Positions 37,517 through 46,094 are shown, counted from the first letter of the stretch. The stretch: 64,000 bases of DNA from Desulfobulbus sp. (GCA_009780825.1 WQZH01000006.1:62001-126000), one strand, 5' to 3'. Notes: generated by a model not told the origin, from the sequence alone. Numbers and translations: made by a program.

Positions 37517-37573
37517 GGCCTTCATTCTCCGTATTCATCACCCTCAATGGTGCATCTGGACTGACGAAAAAAT

Positions 37574-39265
37574 TCAGCGCTGAACCGCGATCCTGCCCTC
37601 TAGTTTGGCTTCTACCGGGGAATATTGCTCAAAGTAGACTCTGAGCGCATCGTTTGCCAGTTTGTCACCTTCCTCCCATTGCAACGGAGGCAACATGGCA
37701 AAGCCGTCACCGCCTTTGGCGACAAAGTCCAAAGTAACGACCTGATAGATCGCCTTCTTGTCCAGCGGCCGCCAACGGCCGTCCTTATTCCGCACCTCCG
37801 CGCTGGTTATACGTTGACCGGGTTGCCCGGCGGGGCTGAAGGCGTAACGCAGCCCTGAAACCTGGAGGAAACTTCCTTCACCTTCTCCATATTTGGCGAT
37901 GCCATGCTCAAGGGCCTGCAAGAGAATTGCTCCGGACATTTTTGCTCGTAACGGCGTATTTTGAAACGGCAACGTCCCAAGGACATGGCCCGGCGCGACG
38001 TCGCCTCCGGGCAGGGAAACGCGCAAGGCGCCGCTGTTGACCAGGGCGATGTCGGCTTTCTTGAAAGGAACGGTACGTAACGCATCCGCCACGATATTGC
38101 CGGAAAGGCATTCCATCCGGCGGCACTCCATGACATTGGGCTCTTCCAATGGTTTGCCTTCTTTGCCGGTTGCGCGAATGGCGCCGATGGGCTCGGTCAT
38201 CATTTTCTGCACAGGGGCCGCGAAGCCGTCGATAAGCTGGACCAGTCCGGCGTCCGGCTTCGGCGCCTCAAGCGACGCAAGGGTAGCCTGGTCCAGCACA
38301 ACAGGTTCGCCGCGCCATTTTTTGACAACACCGTTGTCGTCAAAGCTGACATCCAGCCGGCCCAGATAGATGCAGGCCGTGGACGCGGTGACCACCAGAA
38401 CAGGGGTGCCGTCCGGCGTTTTTTCCACAACCGGGTATGGGCCTTCCGCACGGTCACGGACATTGGAGAGTAGGCTGTGGCTGTGCCCGCCCACAATGAT
38501 GTCCACGCCATCCACCGCCCGGGCGAGCAACCGATCATTTTCCAGGCCAAGATGCGTCAGGGCGATGATGATGTTCACCTTCCGGGCACTCAACTCTTTC
38601 ACAGCGGCTTCAAGGGCCTTTTGGGCATTGCTGAAGCGAATCCCGGGACCAGGAGAGGATTTCTCGGGCGTTTCCTCGGTCACCAGGCCGATTATGCCGA
38701 TTTTACGGCCGTTCCGTTCAATTATGCTGTAGGGAAGGATCTTGTCCACCGCCGGCGAGACCGGGCGGGGATCGAACGAAACGTTTGCCGCCAGCACGGG
38801 AGTTTTCAAGCTCTCCACGAGGCGGAGCCAAGCTGGCCAGCCGGCGTCAAACTCGTGATTGCCGGGAATGAGCGCCTGATACCCCATCTTGTCCACAAGC
38901 ACCATGGGCATGCGCTCCCTGTGCAGAGTCCAGAACAGGGTTCCCTGGAAAATGTCGCCCGCGTCCAAAAACAGCGCGTCCGGATTATCCTTGCGGATGG
39001 CCCGCACAGCCTGGTCCAGCCTGACATACCCGCCTCGACCCCCTTCGCACAGGGCCGCGTAACAGGCAAGGCCTTTATCGGTTGTGCCGCCGTACGAGGA
39101 ATGGGTATCGTTGGTATGCAGCACGGTCAGTGCAAAATCGGCGGAAGGGGGGGCCGCAGGTTTGTCCGGTCCGATCTGGGAACACGCCGTGACAAACAGC
39201 AGCAGGACGAACAACACCTTAACCCGGAGCGAGGCCACACTGCTGATCGCTCTGTTTCTATACAT
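37574..39265 (-). CDS. UshA-family 5'-nucleotidase / UDP-sugar hydrolase, lipoprotein
   Basis: Periplasmic nucleotidase of 563 aa. It has a lipoprotein signal with lipobox FVTAC (Cys near 28). The metallophosphatase domain has VLHTNDTHS, LFLDAGDIFQGT, IPGNHEFDAG, ALTHLG and GGHSHS. A 5'-nucleotidase C-terminal domain follows, with ALVNSGALRVSLPGGDV and FVAKGGDGFAM. It salvages nucleotides from outside the cell. GAGGAGG lies 6 nt upstream of ATG 39265. Its first 30 codons have a diverged duplicate at 40624-40815. Confidence 0.9.
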   Translation of the reverse strand: MYRNRAISSVASLRVKVLFVLLLFVTACSQIGPDKPAAPPSADFALTVLHTNDTHSSYGGTTDKGLACYAALCEGGRGGYVRLDQAVRAIRKDNPDALFLDAGDIFQGTLFWTLHRERMPMVLVDKMGYQALIPGNHEFDAGWPAWLRLVESLKTPVLAANVSFDPRPVSPAVDKILPYSIIERNGRKIGIIGLVTEETPEKSSPGPGIRFSNAQKALEAAVKELSARKVNIIIALTHLGLENDRLLARAVDGVDIIVGGHSHSLLSNVRDRAEGPYPVVEKTPDGTPVLVVTASTACIYLGRLDVSFDDNGVVKKWRGEPVVLDQATLASLEAPKPDAGLVQLIDGFAAPVQKMMTEPIGAIRATGKEGKPLEEPNVMECRRMECLSGNIVADALRTVPFKKADIALVNSGALRVSLPGGDVAPGHVLGTLPFQNTPLRAKMSGAILLQALEHGIAKYGEGEGSFLQVSGLRYAFSPAGQPGQRITSAEVRNKDGRWRPLDKKAIYQVVTLDFVAKGGDGFAMLPPLQWEEGDKLANDALRVYFEQYSPVEAKLEGRIAVQR

Positions 39266-39382
39266 AGTTCCTCCTCACGGTATTGTGCAGCAAGAAACCC
39301 GAAGGCGTTGCGGGCAGCAATCGCATCGCACCGGATTTTGGTCATGGAAGCCAAAAGCCGGTGCGGTCAACGATGCGCGCGT

Positions 39383-40651
39383 TCAGTTTTCAGCTGAGCC
39401 TGCTGTTTTTGTTGCCGCCGCTTGCGCAATGGCAGCTTTACGCGCTCGCCCTCTGCCATGAAGCAGCCCGATCAAGACGCCGGCGGCGACCAACATGACG
39501 ATGCCGACAACCGGCCGGAAGCGCAGCCAAGCTATGGAGACAACGACAAGCGACCAGGAAAACCCCAACAAGGCGCTGACAAGACCTGTACCCGCGCCGA
39601 CAATACTGCCCAAGAGAGGGATGAAGCTGGCCAATACCTCCAGAGGCGCCACTATCATTTTCAAGCCGAAGACGACGAGCAACAGACCAACGAGACGCAA
39701 AATCCAGGTCATGGTGGCATTGGCGGATTGGGCGTCCCCATACATATTTTCCAGGCTGTGCGTACCCATGGAGAGCATGCCGACCGTTTTCCCATTCCTG
39801 GCGTGATATTGCTCGAAGGTGTTGCCGTTGACCTGGGCGAGAATACTCGCCACCCCGGGCTTGGTTTCCTTGAAGCTGACGCGCACGTCGCCGATTTGCG
39901 GCATGCCGGGGGAGGCGCCCAAAAACACGGTGTCACCGCTGACAGAAACCAGATCCACGCCTTCAGGCCGCTGGACCTGGGGCAAAGCGGCTTTCGCCTG
40001 CTGCGCGGCAAGGGTCATTTGTTTGTTCAAAGCGGTTTTCGTCGCTTCAGGCAGGGCCACAGCCACAGGCGCCCCGCCGCCTATGGAGTTGACCATGAAA
40101 TCCGGCAGGCGGTAAGCGCCGAAGGAGACGTTGGCGGCCTGGACCTTGAAGTTCTCCATCGCGGCGAGAACCACATTCCTGTTTTCGGTGCGTGCCTTGG
40201 GATCTTTGAATCCGGACGAATCTACCGGATGGGCTGTCCACTTCGCCGCATAGGTATAGGTGGTCACCGTTTCTTCGCCGCCCCCGAGTTTCTTCTTCTT
40301 TTCCGATTTGGAGTCCTCCACCCATTGGTAAAATTCCACCGAGCGTTCCAGACGGATGGCGTTGATCGACAAACCAAAGACAGGATCGCTGAGCATATCC
40401 TTGGTTTCAACCGCGCCGGCGGCATGGACAAGTTGCCCGTTTTTCGCGGTGTCCAGCTGGGTTATGTCCCCCAACTCCTGAGTCACGGCGCGCGCCTCTG
40501 TCAGGGCATCTCGAGTCGCCACAAAATTTCCTTCATTCCACCACAGCAGTATGGTGCCGGCAACAATCAAGACGATGCCGACGCCTATGTTACGAAAAGA
40601 CGAGCCCAAACGCTCAAGCCAACTTACTGATGTTGTTTCCGTATACGCCAT
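39383..40651 (-). CDS. TMEM43 family membrane protein
   Basis: A 422-aa protein with an N-terminal helix (IGVGIVLIVAGTILLWWNEG), a long extracytoplasmic region (residues about 45-290) and four C-terminal helices (LRLVGLLLVVFGLKMI onward), the TMEM43/LUMA arrangement. WWNEGN after helix 1 and the C-terminal VFGLKMI are the recognisable landmarks. The bacterial function is unknown. ATG 40651 is chosen because upstream residues of the open frame overlap a different reading frame. It follows, in the same direction, a small lipoprotein-like frame. Confidence 0.83.
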   Translation of the reverse strand: MAYTETTSVSWLERLGSSFRNIGVGIVLIVAGTILLWWNEGNFVATRDALTEARAVTQELGDITQLDTAKNGQLVHAAGAVETKDMLSDPVFGLSINAIRLERSVEFYQWVEDSKSEKKKKLGGGEETVTTYTYAAKWTAHPVDSSGFKDPKARTENRNVVLAAMENFKVQAANVSFGAYRLPDFMVNSIGGGAPVAVALPEATKTALNKQMTLAAQQAKAALPQVQRPEGVDLVSVSGDTVFLGASPGMPQIGDVRVSFKETKPGVASILAQVNGNTFEQYHARNGKTVGMLSMGTHSLENMYGDAQSANATMTWILRLVGLLLVVFGLKMIVAPLEVLASFIPLLGSIVGAGTGLVSALLGFSWSLVVVSIAWLRFRPVVGIVMLVAAGVLIGLLHGRGRARKAAIAQAAATKTAGSAEN

Positions 40652-40815
40652 GTCATCGCTCTCTTGGAAAGGGGAACCGGGGACGGCTGAATGTGCCTTG
40701 ACGTGTTGCTCCAATCTCCGCGTTCAGCACAACTCGCCGGGGCAAAAAACAGCAGGACGAGCAACGCCTTCACACGGAGCGGGGCTATATGGTTTATCAC
40801 TCTCTTTGCATACAT
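40624..40815 (-). CDS. Short lipoprotein-leader frame, duplicate of the ushA 5' end
   Basis: Sixty-three codons from ATG 40815. The first 30 (MYAKRVINHIAPLRVKALLV... with lipobox APASC) are a diverged copy of the UshA signal region (MYRNRAISSVASLRVKVLFV...). The remainder is unrelated and overlaps the TMEM43 start by 28 bp. It is either a small lipoprotein or the 5' relic of a deleted ushA paralogue whose promoter and leader now precede the TMEM43 gene. No strong ribosome site is seen. Confidence 0.4.
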   Translation of the reverse strand: MYAKRVINHIAPLRVKALLVLLFFAPASCAERGDWSNTSRHIQPSPVPLSKRAMTWRIRKQHQ

Positions 40816-40857
40816 GTATCTTTCTGATGGTATGTTGATGCAGGTTGGAAAAGCAAT

Positions 40858-40900
40858 GAAAAAAGGCCAATATCCCATAAAAATAGGGACATTGGCCTTT
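40858..40900 (-). terminator. Intrinsic terminator of the former tRNA gene
   Basis: AAAGGCCAAT (40862-40871) pairs with ATTGGCCTTT (40891-40900). An inner TCCC/GGGA stem and a minus-strand T-run follow. It sits 7 bp beyond the CCA end of the tRNA fragment, so the chromosomal tRNA flank lies on this side. Confidence 0.85.
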
Positions 40901-40906
40901 GCATAT

Positions 40907-40956
40907 TGGTGCTCCAGGCAGGATTCGAACCTGCGGACTACGGCTTATAAGGCCGC
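40907..40956 (-). tRNA. 3' fragment of a tRNA gene, attachment-site end of the element
   Basis: The minus strand shows an anticodon stem-loop (stem GCGGC/GCCGT, loop CTTATAA, anticodon read as TAT, which would be Ile). It also has a T-arm GCAGG-TTCGAAT-CCTGC, acceptor 3' strand CTGGAGC, discriminator A and encoded CCA (40909-40907). No D-arm or matching GCTCCAG 5' acceptor strand follows upstream, so only about positions 27-76 remain. This is the displaced 3' half expected at one end of an element integrated in a tRNA gene. The restored intact tRNA should be at the other end, beyond 64000. Confidence 0.8.
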
Positions 40957-41068
40957 TAAGGTCAATTTTACCGCCTTTACCCCACCTTTTCTAGTCTTGT
41001 TATTTCAATAAATTACGTCAATTTTTCTCGCATAAAAAGCCGCTGACTTCGATTGGACTTTATGCCAA

Positions 41069-41158
41069 TTGTGGGGTATAGTGTGGGGCAGATGGAAACG
41101 GCTTTTTCATCCGTTATCAAGATGTTGCCCCACATATTGCCCCACATGTGTGGGGCAA
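41069..41158. repeat. Integrase-associated TGTGGGGCA repeats
   Basis: Five copies of a TGTGGGG(C/T)A motif lie in the 120 bp before the integrase. TTGTGGGGTATA is near 41069 and TGTGGGGCA near 41082. TTGCCCCACA occurs at 41125-41134 and 41137-41146, and its inverse TGTGGGGCAA at 41149-41158. The last two form a perfect 10-bp inverted repeat with a 2-bp centre. Position fits arm-type integrase sites or an autoregulatory operator. Confidence 0.65.
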
Positions 41159-41185
41159 ATCGAGCCAAAGGAGATCAAAGGCGAT

Positions 41186-42418
41186 ATGGCGAGCAGAAAA
41201 AGACAGCCGGTGAGCGGATATGCGGGTGTATATTTTGTAGAGATTCCAAGGGCTACCGGATACGGCACCGAGAAAGTCTACTATATCCGTTACCGCAAGC
41301 AGGGAAAGCTTATTGAGGAGAAGGCAGGCGGGCAGTACCGCGACAATATGACCGCTGCCAAGGCCGCAAGTATCCGCGGCGTCCGCATGGAAGGCAAAGA
41401 ATCCACTAACGGTGAAAAACGCGCCGCTGTCCGTGCCGCTAAAATTGCGGAAGAATCCCGCTATTCATTCAATAAACTGTGGAGCCTTTTTGAAGAGGCC
41501 AAAAACACCAACCGCACCATCAATGATGACCGTATCCGTTTCAACCTACACATCTCCCCTGCCCTAGGTACAAAAAGTATCCCGGAACTGACTGTCCACG
41601 ACATCGACAAACTCCGCTCAAAGCTGGAAAAAGCTGGAAAATCTCCCCAAACGGTCAAACATGTGCTGACCCTGGTCAAGCGTCTGCTGAATTTTGCCCT
41701 GCGCAAAGGCTATGTGGATTTCATCCCCGGCACGCTTCACATTGCTATGCCGACTATAGATAATAAGGTGACAGAGAATCTCACCCCGGAGCAGGCGCAA
41801 AAACTCTTGCAAGCCTTGGATGAAGAAGCGGATCAGGTGATTGCCTCGCTGGTACGTTTGGCCCTGTTTACTGGAATGCGGCGGGGTGCGCTTCTCAATC
41901 TGCAATGGGACGATCTGGACTTTGAGCGCGGGTTTATCACTCTGCGCGGGGATGTGGCCAAAAAGCAAAAAACTGAAACCATCCCCATGAACGACCAGGC
42001 CAGGGCTATCCTGAACAGTCTGCCTCGCACCAATAGTCCATATGTCTTTCCTGGACGCCAAAACGACCGGCCTCGCACCAACATTACCCACATTCTCAAG
42101 AGGATACGGAAAAAATCCGGGCTGCCGGAATCCTTCCGCCCGCTGCATGGTCTGCGGCATTCTTTTGCTTCCTGGCTGGCGAGTTCCGGGCAGGTGTCCA
42201 TGTATGAATTGCAAAAACTGCTGACGCATTCTAGCCCCCAGATGACGCAACGGTATGCGCACCTGCACGATGACGCCTTACGCAAGGCATCCAGTGTAGC
42301 CGCAACGCTGTTCACTGCGGTAAAAAATATAGAGAGTACGCAAGATTCTCAAGAAGCGGCTAAGACGAGAGAAACAATACTGCATAGCAAGAAACGCCAG
42401 CCCGGGAAAAAAGCATGA
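41186..42418 (+). CDS. Tyrosine recombinase/integrase
   Basis: Site-specific recombinase of 410 aa. It has an N-terminal arm-binding region, a SAM-like core-binding domain (about 95-180) and a catalytic domain. The catalytic residues seen are Arg in FTGMRRGALLNLQW, His-x-x-Arg in LHGLRHSFASWL, His in LLTHSSPQMT and the nucleophile Tyr in QRYAHLHD. ATG 41186 is preferred over the upstream frame from 41069, which runs through the repeat sites; AAAGGAG lies upstream. It adjoins the tRNA fragment, as expected for a tRNA-targeted element. Its stop overlaps the fic start (ATGA). Confidence 0.92.
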   Translation: MASRKRQPVSGYAGVYFVEIPRATGYGTEKVYYIRYRKQGKLIEEKAGGQYRDNMTAAKAASIRGVRMEGKESTNGEKRAAVRAAKIAEESRYSFNKLWSLFEEAKNTNRTINDDRIRFNLHISPALGTKSIPELTVHDIDKLRSKLEKAGKSPQTVKHVLTLVKRLLNFALRKGYVDFIPGTLHIAMPTIDNKVTENLTPEQAQKLLQALDEEADQVIASLVRLALFTGMRRGALLNLQWDDLDFERGFITLRGDVAKKQKTETIPMNDQARAILNSLPRTNSPYVFPGRQNDRPRTNITHILKRIRKKSGLPESFRPLHGLRHSFASWLASSGQVSMYELQKLLTHSSPQMTQRYAHLHDDALRKASSVAATLFTAVKNIESTQDSQEAAKTRETILHSKKRQPGKKA

Positions 42419-43450
42419 GCTATCCGCCTTATACCATCACCAGTACCGTACTGAAACTTGTGGCGGCCATCAGCGAACAGCTCGCCTTCCTTTCCGCCAT
42501 AGAAACGGATACCCCAGGCGGCCCCTTACCGGACATGCACAGCCCGGCAAAGCGTTATGCCAGGCCTCTCTCCCCGCAACTACGGAGGGAAAACCACGTC
42601 CGTACCATTCACGCCTCACTCGCTATCGAGAATAACACGCTCAGCCTGGCACAGGTGACAGACATCATTGACGGCAAGCCGGTTATCGGCCCACCACGCG
42701 ACATCCAGGAAGTGCGGGGCGCTGTCGCGGCATACGAAAAGCTGGATACCTGGAAGCCATGCGTCCTGAAAGATTTGCTTGCTGCCCACGCATTGCTCAT
42801 GCACGATCTTGTGGACAATCCCGGCAGGTTTCGCACCGGAGACGTTGGCGTGCTCCAAGGCAGCAAAGTCTCATCCATATGATCCCACCAGCCAGGCTGG
42901 TGCATGGGCACATGGAAAAACTGTTGCAATGGCTGAAGAACACGGATGAGCATTCGTTGATCACCAGTTGCGTTTTCCATTACGAGTTTGAGGGCATCCA
43001 TCCCTTCAGTGACGGCAATGGCCGCATGGGACGACTCTGGCAGACGCTTATCCTGAGCAAATGGAGACCGGTGTTGGCCTACATGCCGGTTGAAACCATC
43101 GTCCGCAACCGGCAAGATGAATACTATGCCAGCCTGGGGCAGGCGGATATCCAGGGAGAGGCGACCAGATTCATAGAGTTCATGCTTCAGGCATTGAATG
43201 ACACTCTGGCTGACGCCCAGGCAACTACCCAAGAACGACCCAAGAAACCACTCAAGTAAGCCCTCAAGTCAGACGCCTGCTTGCCGTCCTTCAAAATGGT
43301 AGCCAAAGTGCCGGAGAGCTTATGCGGGCTTTGGGATTGAAAAGCGCGAAAAACTTCTGGACCACGTCCCTGAACCCAGCATTGGAGGCCGGGTTTGTGG
43401 AAAGGATCCAACCGGATTCGCCATTCCTGGAGCCTCTGGCCCCACTGTAA
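42415..43450 (+). pseudogene. Fic family protein, disrupted by two frameshifts
   Basis: Would be an AMP-transferring Fic enzyme of about 345 aa. Frame 1 (42415 to about 42870) carries the N-terminal inhibitory helix motif SLAIENN. The second frame (to about 43245) carries the intact active site HPFSDGNGRMGR. The third frame (to 43450) encodes the C-terminal winged-helix part (GELMRALGLKSAKNFW...NPALEAGFVERIQPDSP). Two extra bases near 42870 and another shift near 43245 break it. It starts on the integrase stop codon, so it was cotranscribed with the integrase. It is probably inactive unless the shifts are sequencing errors. Confidence 0.82.
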
Positions 43451-43685
43451 GGGGGTAGTTGATTCAGAACCTCGGGATATGGTGGATTCTGATTCAAATA
43501 GTTCGAGAATGGTTTGAGATTATTTGAAAAAAATTGGCTGGAGGTGGGTTTGAATAAAATAGGCGTCTTGCAGGAGATTTGAAACTTTTGGGATGCCAAA
43601 TTTTGAATTAGCGGTTGCTTTAGAACCTGTTTAATCCCAAAAGGCTGCTGCCTGATGTAATGTCACGAGATTAGAATCTGATGCA
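43451..43685. other. AT-rich gap without a recognisable gene
   Basis: 235 bp between the fic remnant and a minus-strand gene. It is clearly AT-richer than the structural phage genes, with several near-repeats of GATTC. No coding frame, terminator or promoter stands out. Confidence 0.4.
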
Positions 43686-44327
43686 TCAATGGTTTTCTTT
43701 TGGGTCCAACTCGCTTGGTTTATAGACTCGCAATATTTCAACTCGTCTTGGAACGTACTCTTTTTTTGTCTTATCAAAAACATTAACGATCATTATATCA
43801 GCAACAATGCTTCTGTTTCCATGAACATCGTCAGGGTGGATTGAGCTATCTAATGAAAATCTAATGCGTTTTCCTATCTTACCAGGCACTGTTCCTGCCC
43901 AGGATCTGGTATTACTTTCTCTATCGCTCGCCCAAATCTCAACATTCATTCTTTTCAGCACTTCATTCTGCTCATCCAACTCAGGAGGATTATATTCCTC
44001 CGGTGTTTCTTTAATAAAATCAGGGGTTATTTTCAGGTCTTGAGACTCATTAAACTCGATTGACGCATCACTTTCGAGGTGAGCTGGTGCCAGGGCCGAG
44101 ATAGCTTCTCTGGTCAGTGTTTTTTTATCACTGACCTTGTTTAAAATTCGATCGATTGCTTTTTCAGAGATATTCATCGTCCCGCCAGTCTGGACAATGG
44201 AGCCTTGATGGGCCTCAATGTGAGTTGTCGGTCCTTTTCCTTGAATTGCATTCATAACGCCAAAACCAATATAGGCCAATACACCTACGCCAACAATTGC
44301 GGTCAGCGCTTTGTTTCCCTCGAACAT
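43686..44327 (-). CDS. Unknown membrane-anchored protein, possibly 5'-incomplete
   Basis: From ATG 44327 it gives 213 aa with one membrane helix (residues 8-27, ALTAIVGVGVLAYIGFGVM) and a soluble domain with RIRFSLDSSIHPDDV and VPRRVEILRVYKP. In the same frame, protein-like sequence continues upstream for about 40 codons to near 44455 (YVVEIDVLVSKIESGSLLED...ENYEKAKEVAAAMF) without any ATG, GTG or TTG. Either a rare start codon is used or the true 5' end was lost. No family recognised. It is a lysogenic-accessory (moron) candidate on the opposite strand to the virion genes. Confidence 0.6.
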   Translation of the reverse strand: MFEGNKALTAIVGVGVLAYIGFGVMNAIQGKGPTTHIEAHQGSIVQTGGTMNISEKAIDRILNKVSDKKTLTREAISALAPAHLESDASIEFNESQDLKITPDFIKETPEEYNPPELDEQNEVLKRMNVEIWASDRESNTRSWAGTVPGKIGKRIRFSLDSSIHPDDVHGNRSIVADIMIVNVFDKTKKEYVPRRVEILRVYKPSELDPKENH

Positions 44328-44443
44328 AGCAGCAGCGACCTCTTTAGCTTTTTCGTAATTTTCAGGAGTAGCAAAAACAATTCGTACAAGTAAGTCTTCA
44401 AGAAGACTTCCAGACTCGATTTTTGAGACAAGAACATCGATCT

Positions 44444-45034
44444 CTACAACATAGAGACCTGAACATAATCACGAAAACGTTGCGTATCTTTGAACCCGAG
44501 CAACTCAGTGTAGAGCGATTTGAACTCCCGCTTGAGGGCGTGTTCATCATAAAAGGCATAGTCTTTTTGTGTGGCGGTGGAATTATTTACTTCAAAATTT
44601 TTAATAAACTTTATTTGGTTACCGGCCTTGTTGACATGCTTTCCCTTAAGGGGCCGCATCCCTTTCAGCTTTTTTTGTACGTCATTGTCGTCTCCGTCAT
44701 CGTCATCGGACAAATCAAAACCCAGGGAAATTTCAACGGTATATTTGCCATTCAGTAAATCTTTATTGTTCTTGGGAAAGGGTCTGGTTGTAAATGAACC
44801 GTTTTGTACCTCAACATCATCAGTCTCATAACAGAAATATTGATTACCCTTGGCTGATTGTATGGTCGCGGTTAGCTCCGTGCCCTCGGGAAGGTTGGTT
44901 GTGCCGTGGATTACCGGCTTGGCCCCGCCCGTAATCGTGGCATCAATCTTTATTTCAGTGCCCTTGCCGTGGACAACAAAGGCGCAGATCATAGAAAGCA
45001 GCAGAGCCATAAGCAGCAAACGGGCGTGGTGCAT
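44444..45034 (-). CDS. Unknown secreted protein
   Basis: A 196-aa protein with a signal peptide (LLLMALLLSMICAFVVHGKG). A beta-rich region follows (TGGAKPVIHGTTNLPEGTELTATI), reminiscent of an Ig-like fold, then an acidic stretch DLSDDDDGDDNDVQ that could bind calcium. ATG 45034 has a perfect AAGGAGG 6 nt upstream. The 3' end overlaps protein-like sequence of the next minus-strand gene, so the two form a two-gene unit. The family is not recognised. Its position between integrase and early region fits an envelope-acting moron, which is inference. Confidence 0.7.
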   Translation of the reverse strand: MHHARLLLMALLLSMICAFVVHGKGTEIKIDATITGGAKPVIHGTTNLPEGTELTATIQSAKGNQYFCYETDDVEVQNGSFTTRPFPKNNKDLLNGKYTVEISLGFDLSDDDDGDDNDVQKKLKGMRPLKGKHVNKAGNQIKFIKNFEVNNSTATQKDYAFYDEHALKREFKSLYTELLGFKDTQRFRDYVQVSML

Positions 45035-45179
45035 GGGAACCTCCTTGGCAAGGGTTGATGGTTGTTGACGGTACTGTATCACAAGCCTGTGGGAAAATGA
45101 AAAGATGTTGACATTCGGAATGGTTTGGGCAAAGCTACCCACGCAGCCGCACAAAACGGCTGCCGGGATTGGCGTCCCG

Positions 45180-45346
45180 AAACACCAAAGGCGGACACAA
45201 AGCCGCCTGCCCTTTATCGGAAGGCGGTATTTTTGTGTCCGGCCTCAGCGCGCGACCCTCTTGGGCGGTGCTGGATGGGGGGCTTCGGCCCGCCGGTTGC
45301 CTTTGGTCCGGTACGCCAACCCATCCAGTCACCGCCCTTTTTGTTT
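45180..45346 (+). ncRNA. Structured RNA upstream of rha, C4 antisense RNA-like
   Basis: Two long hairpins. The first pairs GGACACAAA 45193-45201 with TTTGTGTCC 45232-45240, with inner CCGCCT/AGGCGG. The second pairs 45264-45279 with 45320-45336 (16 bp, one bulged T) and encloses a perfect GGGC-TTCG-GCCC hairpin at 45280-45291. It ends in CCCTTTTTGTTT. Location just upstream of an antirepressor-type gene, and my recollection of the sequence in enterobacterial prophages, suggest the C4/IsrK RNA family, which controls ant translation by pairing. Overlapping frames also resemble phage Ash/Icd-like peptides. Confidence 0.55.
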
Positions 45347-45392
45347 GGCGTCAAAAAGGCGGGATATTGATCTCAACCAAAGGAGAAACAGC

Positions 45393-46094
45393 ATGAACGA
45401 TCAAACCAAGCCTGAAACCAATGTTCTGGTCACCCGCATCGGCGACCAACCCTGCACCACCACCCTGATCATCGCCAAAGGCGTGGGCAGGCCGCACCAC
45501 GGGGTGATCCAGCTTGTCCGGCAACATCAGCGCGATTTTGAGCAGTTCGGAGGGGTCGCATTTGAAATGCGACCCTTTATGACCGCTGGAGGCGAGCAAA
45601 AACAAGAGTACGCCATCCTCAACGAGCGCCAAGCCACTCTCCTGCTGACCTACATGCGAAACAGCCAGGTGGTCCGCAAGTTCAAAATCGCCCTGGTCCT
45701 GGCCTTCTTCGCCATGGCCGAAATCCAGCGTATCACCGCCGCCGACGGCCCTGCCCTCCGGCAATGCGCCCAGTGCAGGCAGGAGGCCGAGCAGATGATC
45801 TGGCAGATGCAGTGTCAACTGCTGGCCCAGGTGCCGCTGTGGCGCAAGATCCGCGCCTACCACCAGAAGTGTCTCAGCTGCCAGGACATTGCCACCCTGG
45901 TCAAGCTGAGTCCAAAGGCCCTGCGGCGGCAGATGCGGGAGATGAGCCGTTGCGGCCTGCTCTGGCCCGCCACCGAGCGGGAGCTGGCCAGAATGCGCGT
46001 GGCCGTCCGCCATAAATCCGTCCTGGCCATGCCTTACGGCCCGGCGGCCCGGCAGGACGCGCCCTCGCCCATGGCCGCGCTTTTGGGGAGGTGA
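45393..46094 (+). CDS. Rha family phage regulatory protein
   Basis: A 233-aa phage regulator. Residues about 20-105 match the Rha domain (RPHHGVIQLVRQHQRDFEQFG, EYAILNERQATLLLTYMRNS, VVRKFKIALVLAFFAMAE). The C-terminal half has two cysteine pairs and a helix-turn-helix-like segment (CQDIATLVKLSPKALRRQMREM). Rha proteins interfere with lytic growth when host factors are missing and act as antirepressor-like switches. ATG 45393 has AAGGAG 7 nt upstream. It starts 46 bp after the structured RNA, which may control its translation. Confidence 0.83.
   Translation: MNDQTKPETNVLVTRIGDQPCTTTLIIAKGVGRPHHGVIQLVRQHQRDFEQFGGVAFEMRPFMTAGGEQKQEYAILNERQATLLLTYMRNSQVVRKFKIALVLAFFAMAEIQRITAADGPALRQCAQCRQEAEQMIWQMQCQLLAQVPLWRKIRAYHQKCLSCQDIATLVKLSPKALRRQMREMSRCGLLWPATERELARMRVAVRHKSVLAMPYGPAARQDAPSPMAALLGR

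Noticed and set aside
42759..43259. Independent small Fic gene starting at 42759
   Set aside because: The first residues of that frame are out-of-frame translation of the upstream Fic segment. It is the middle of a single broken gene.
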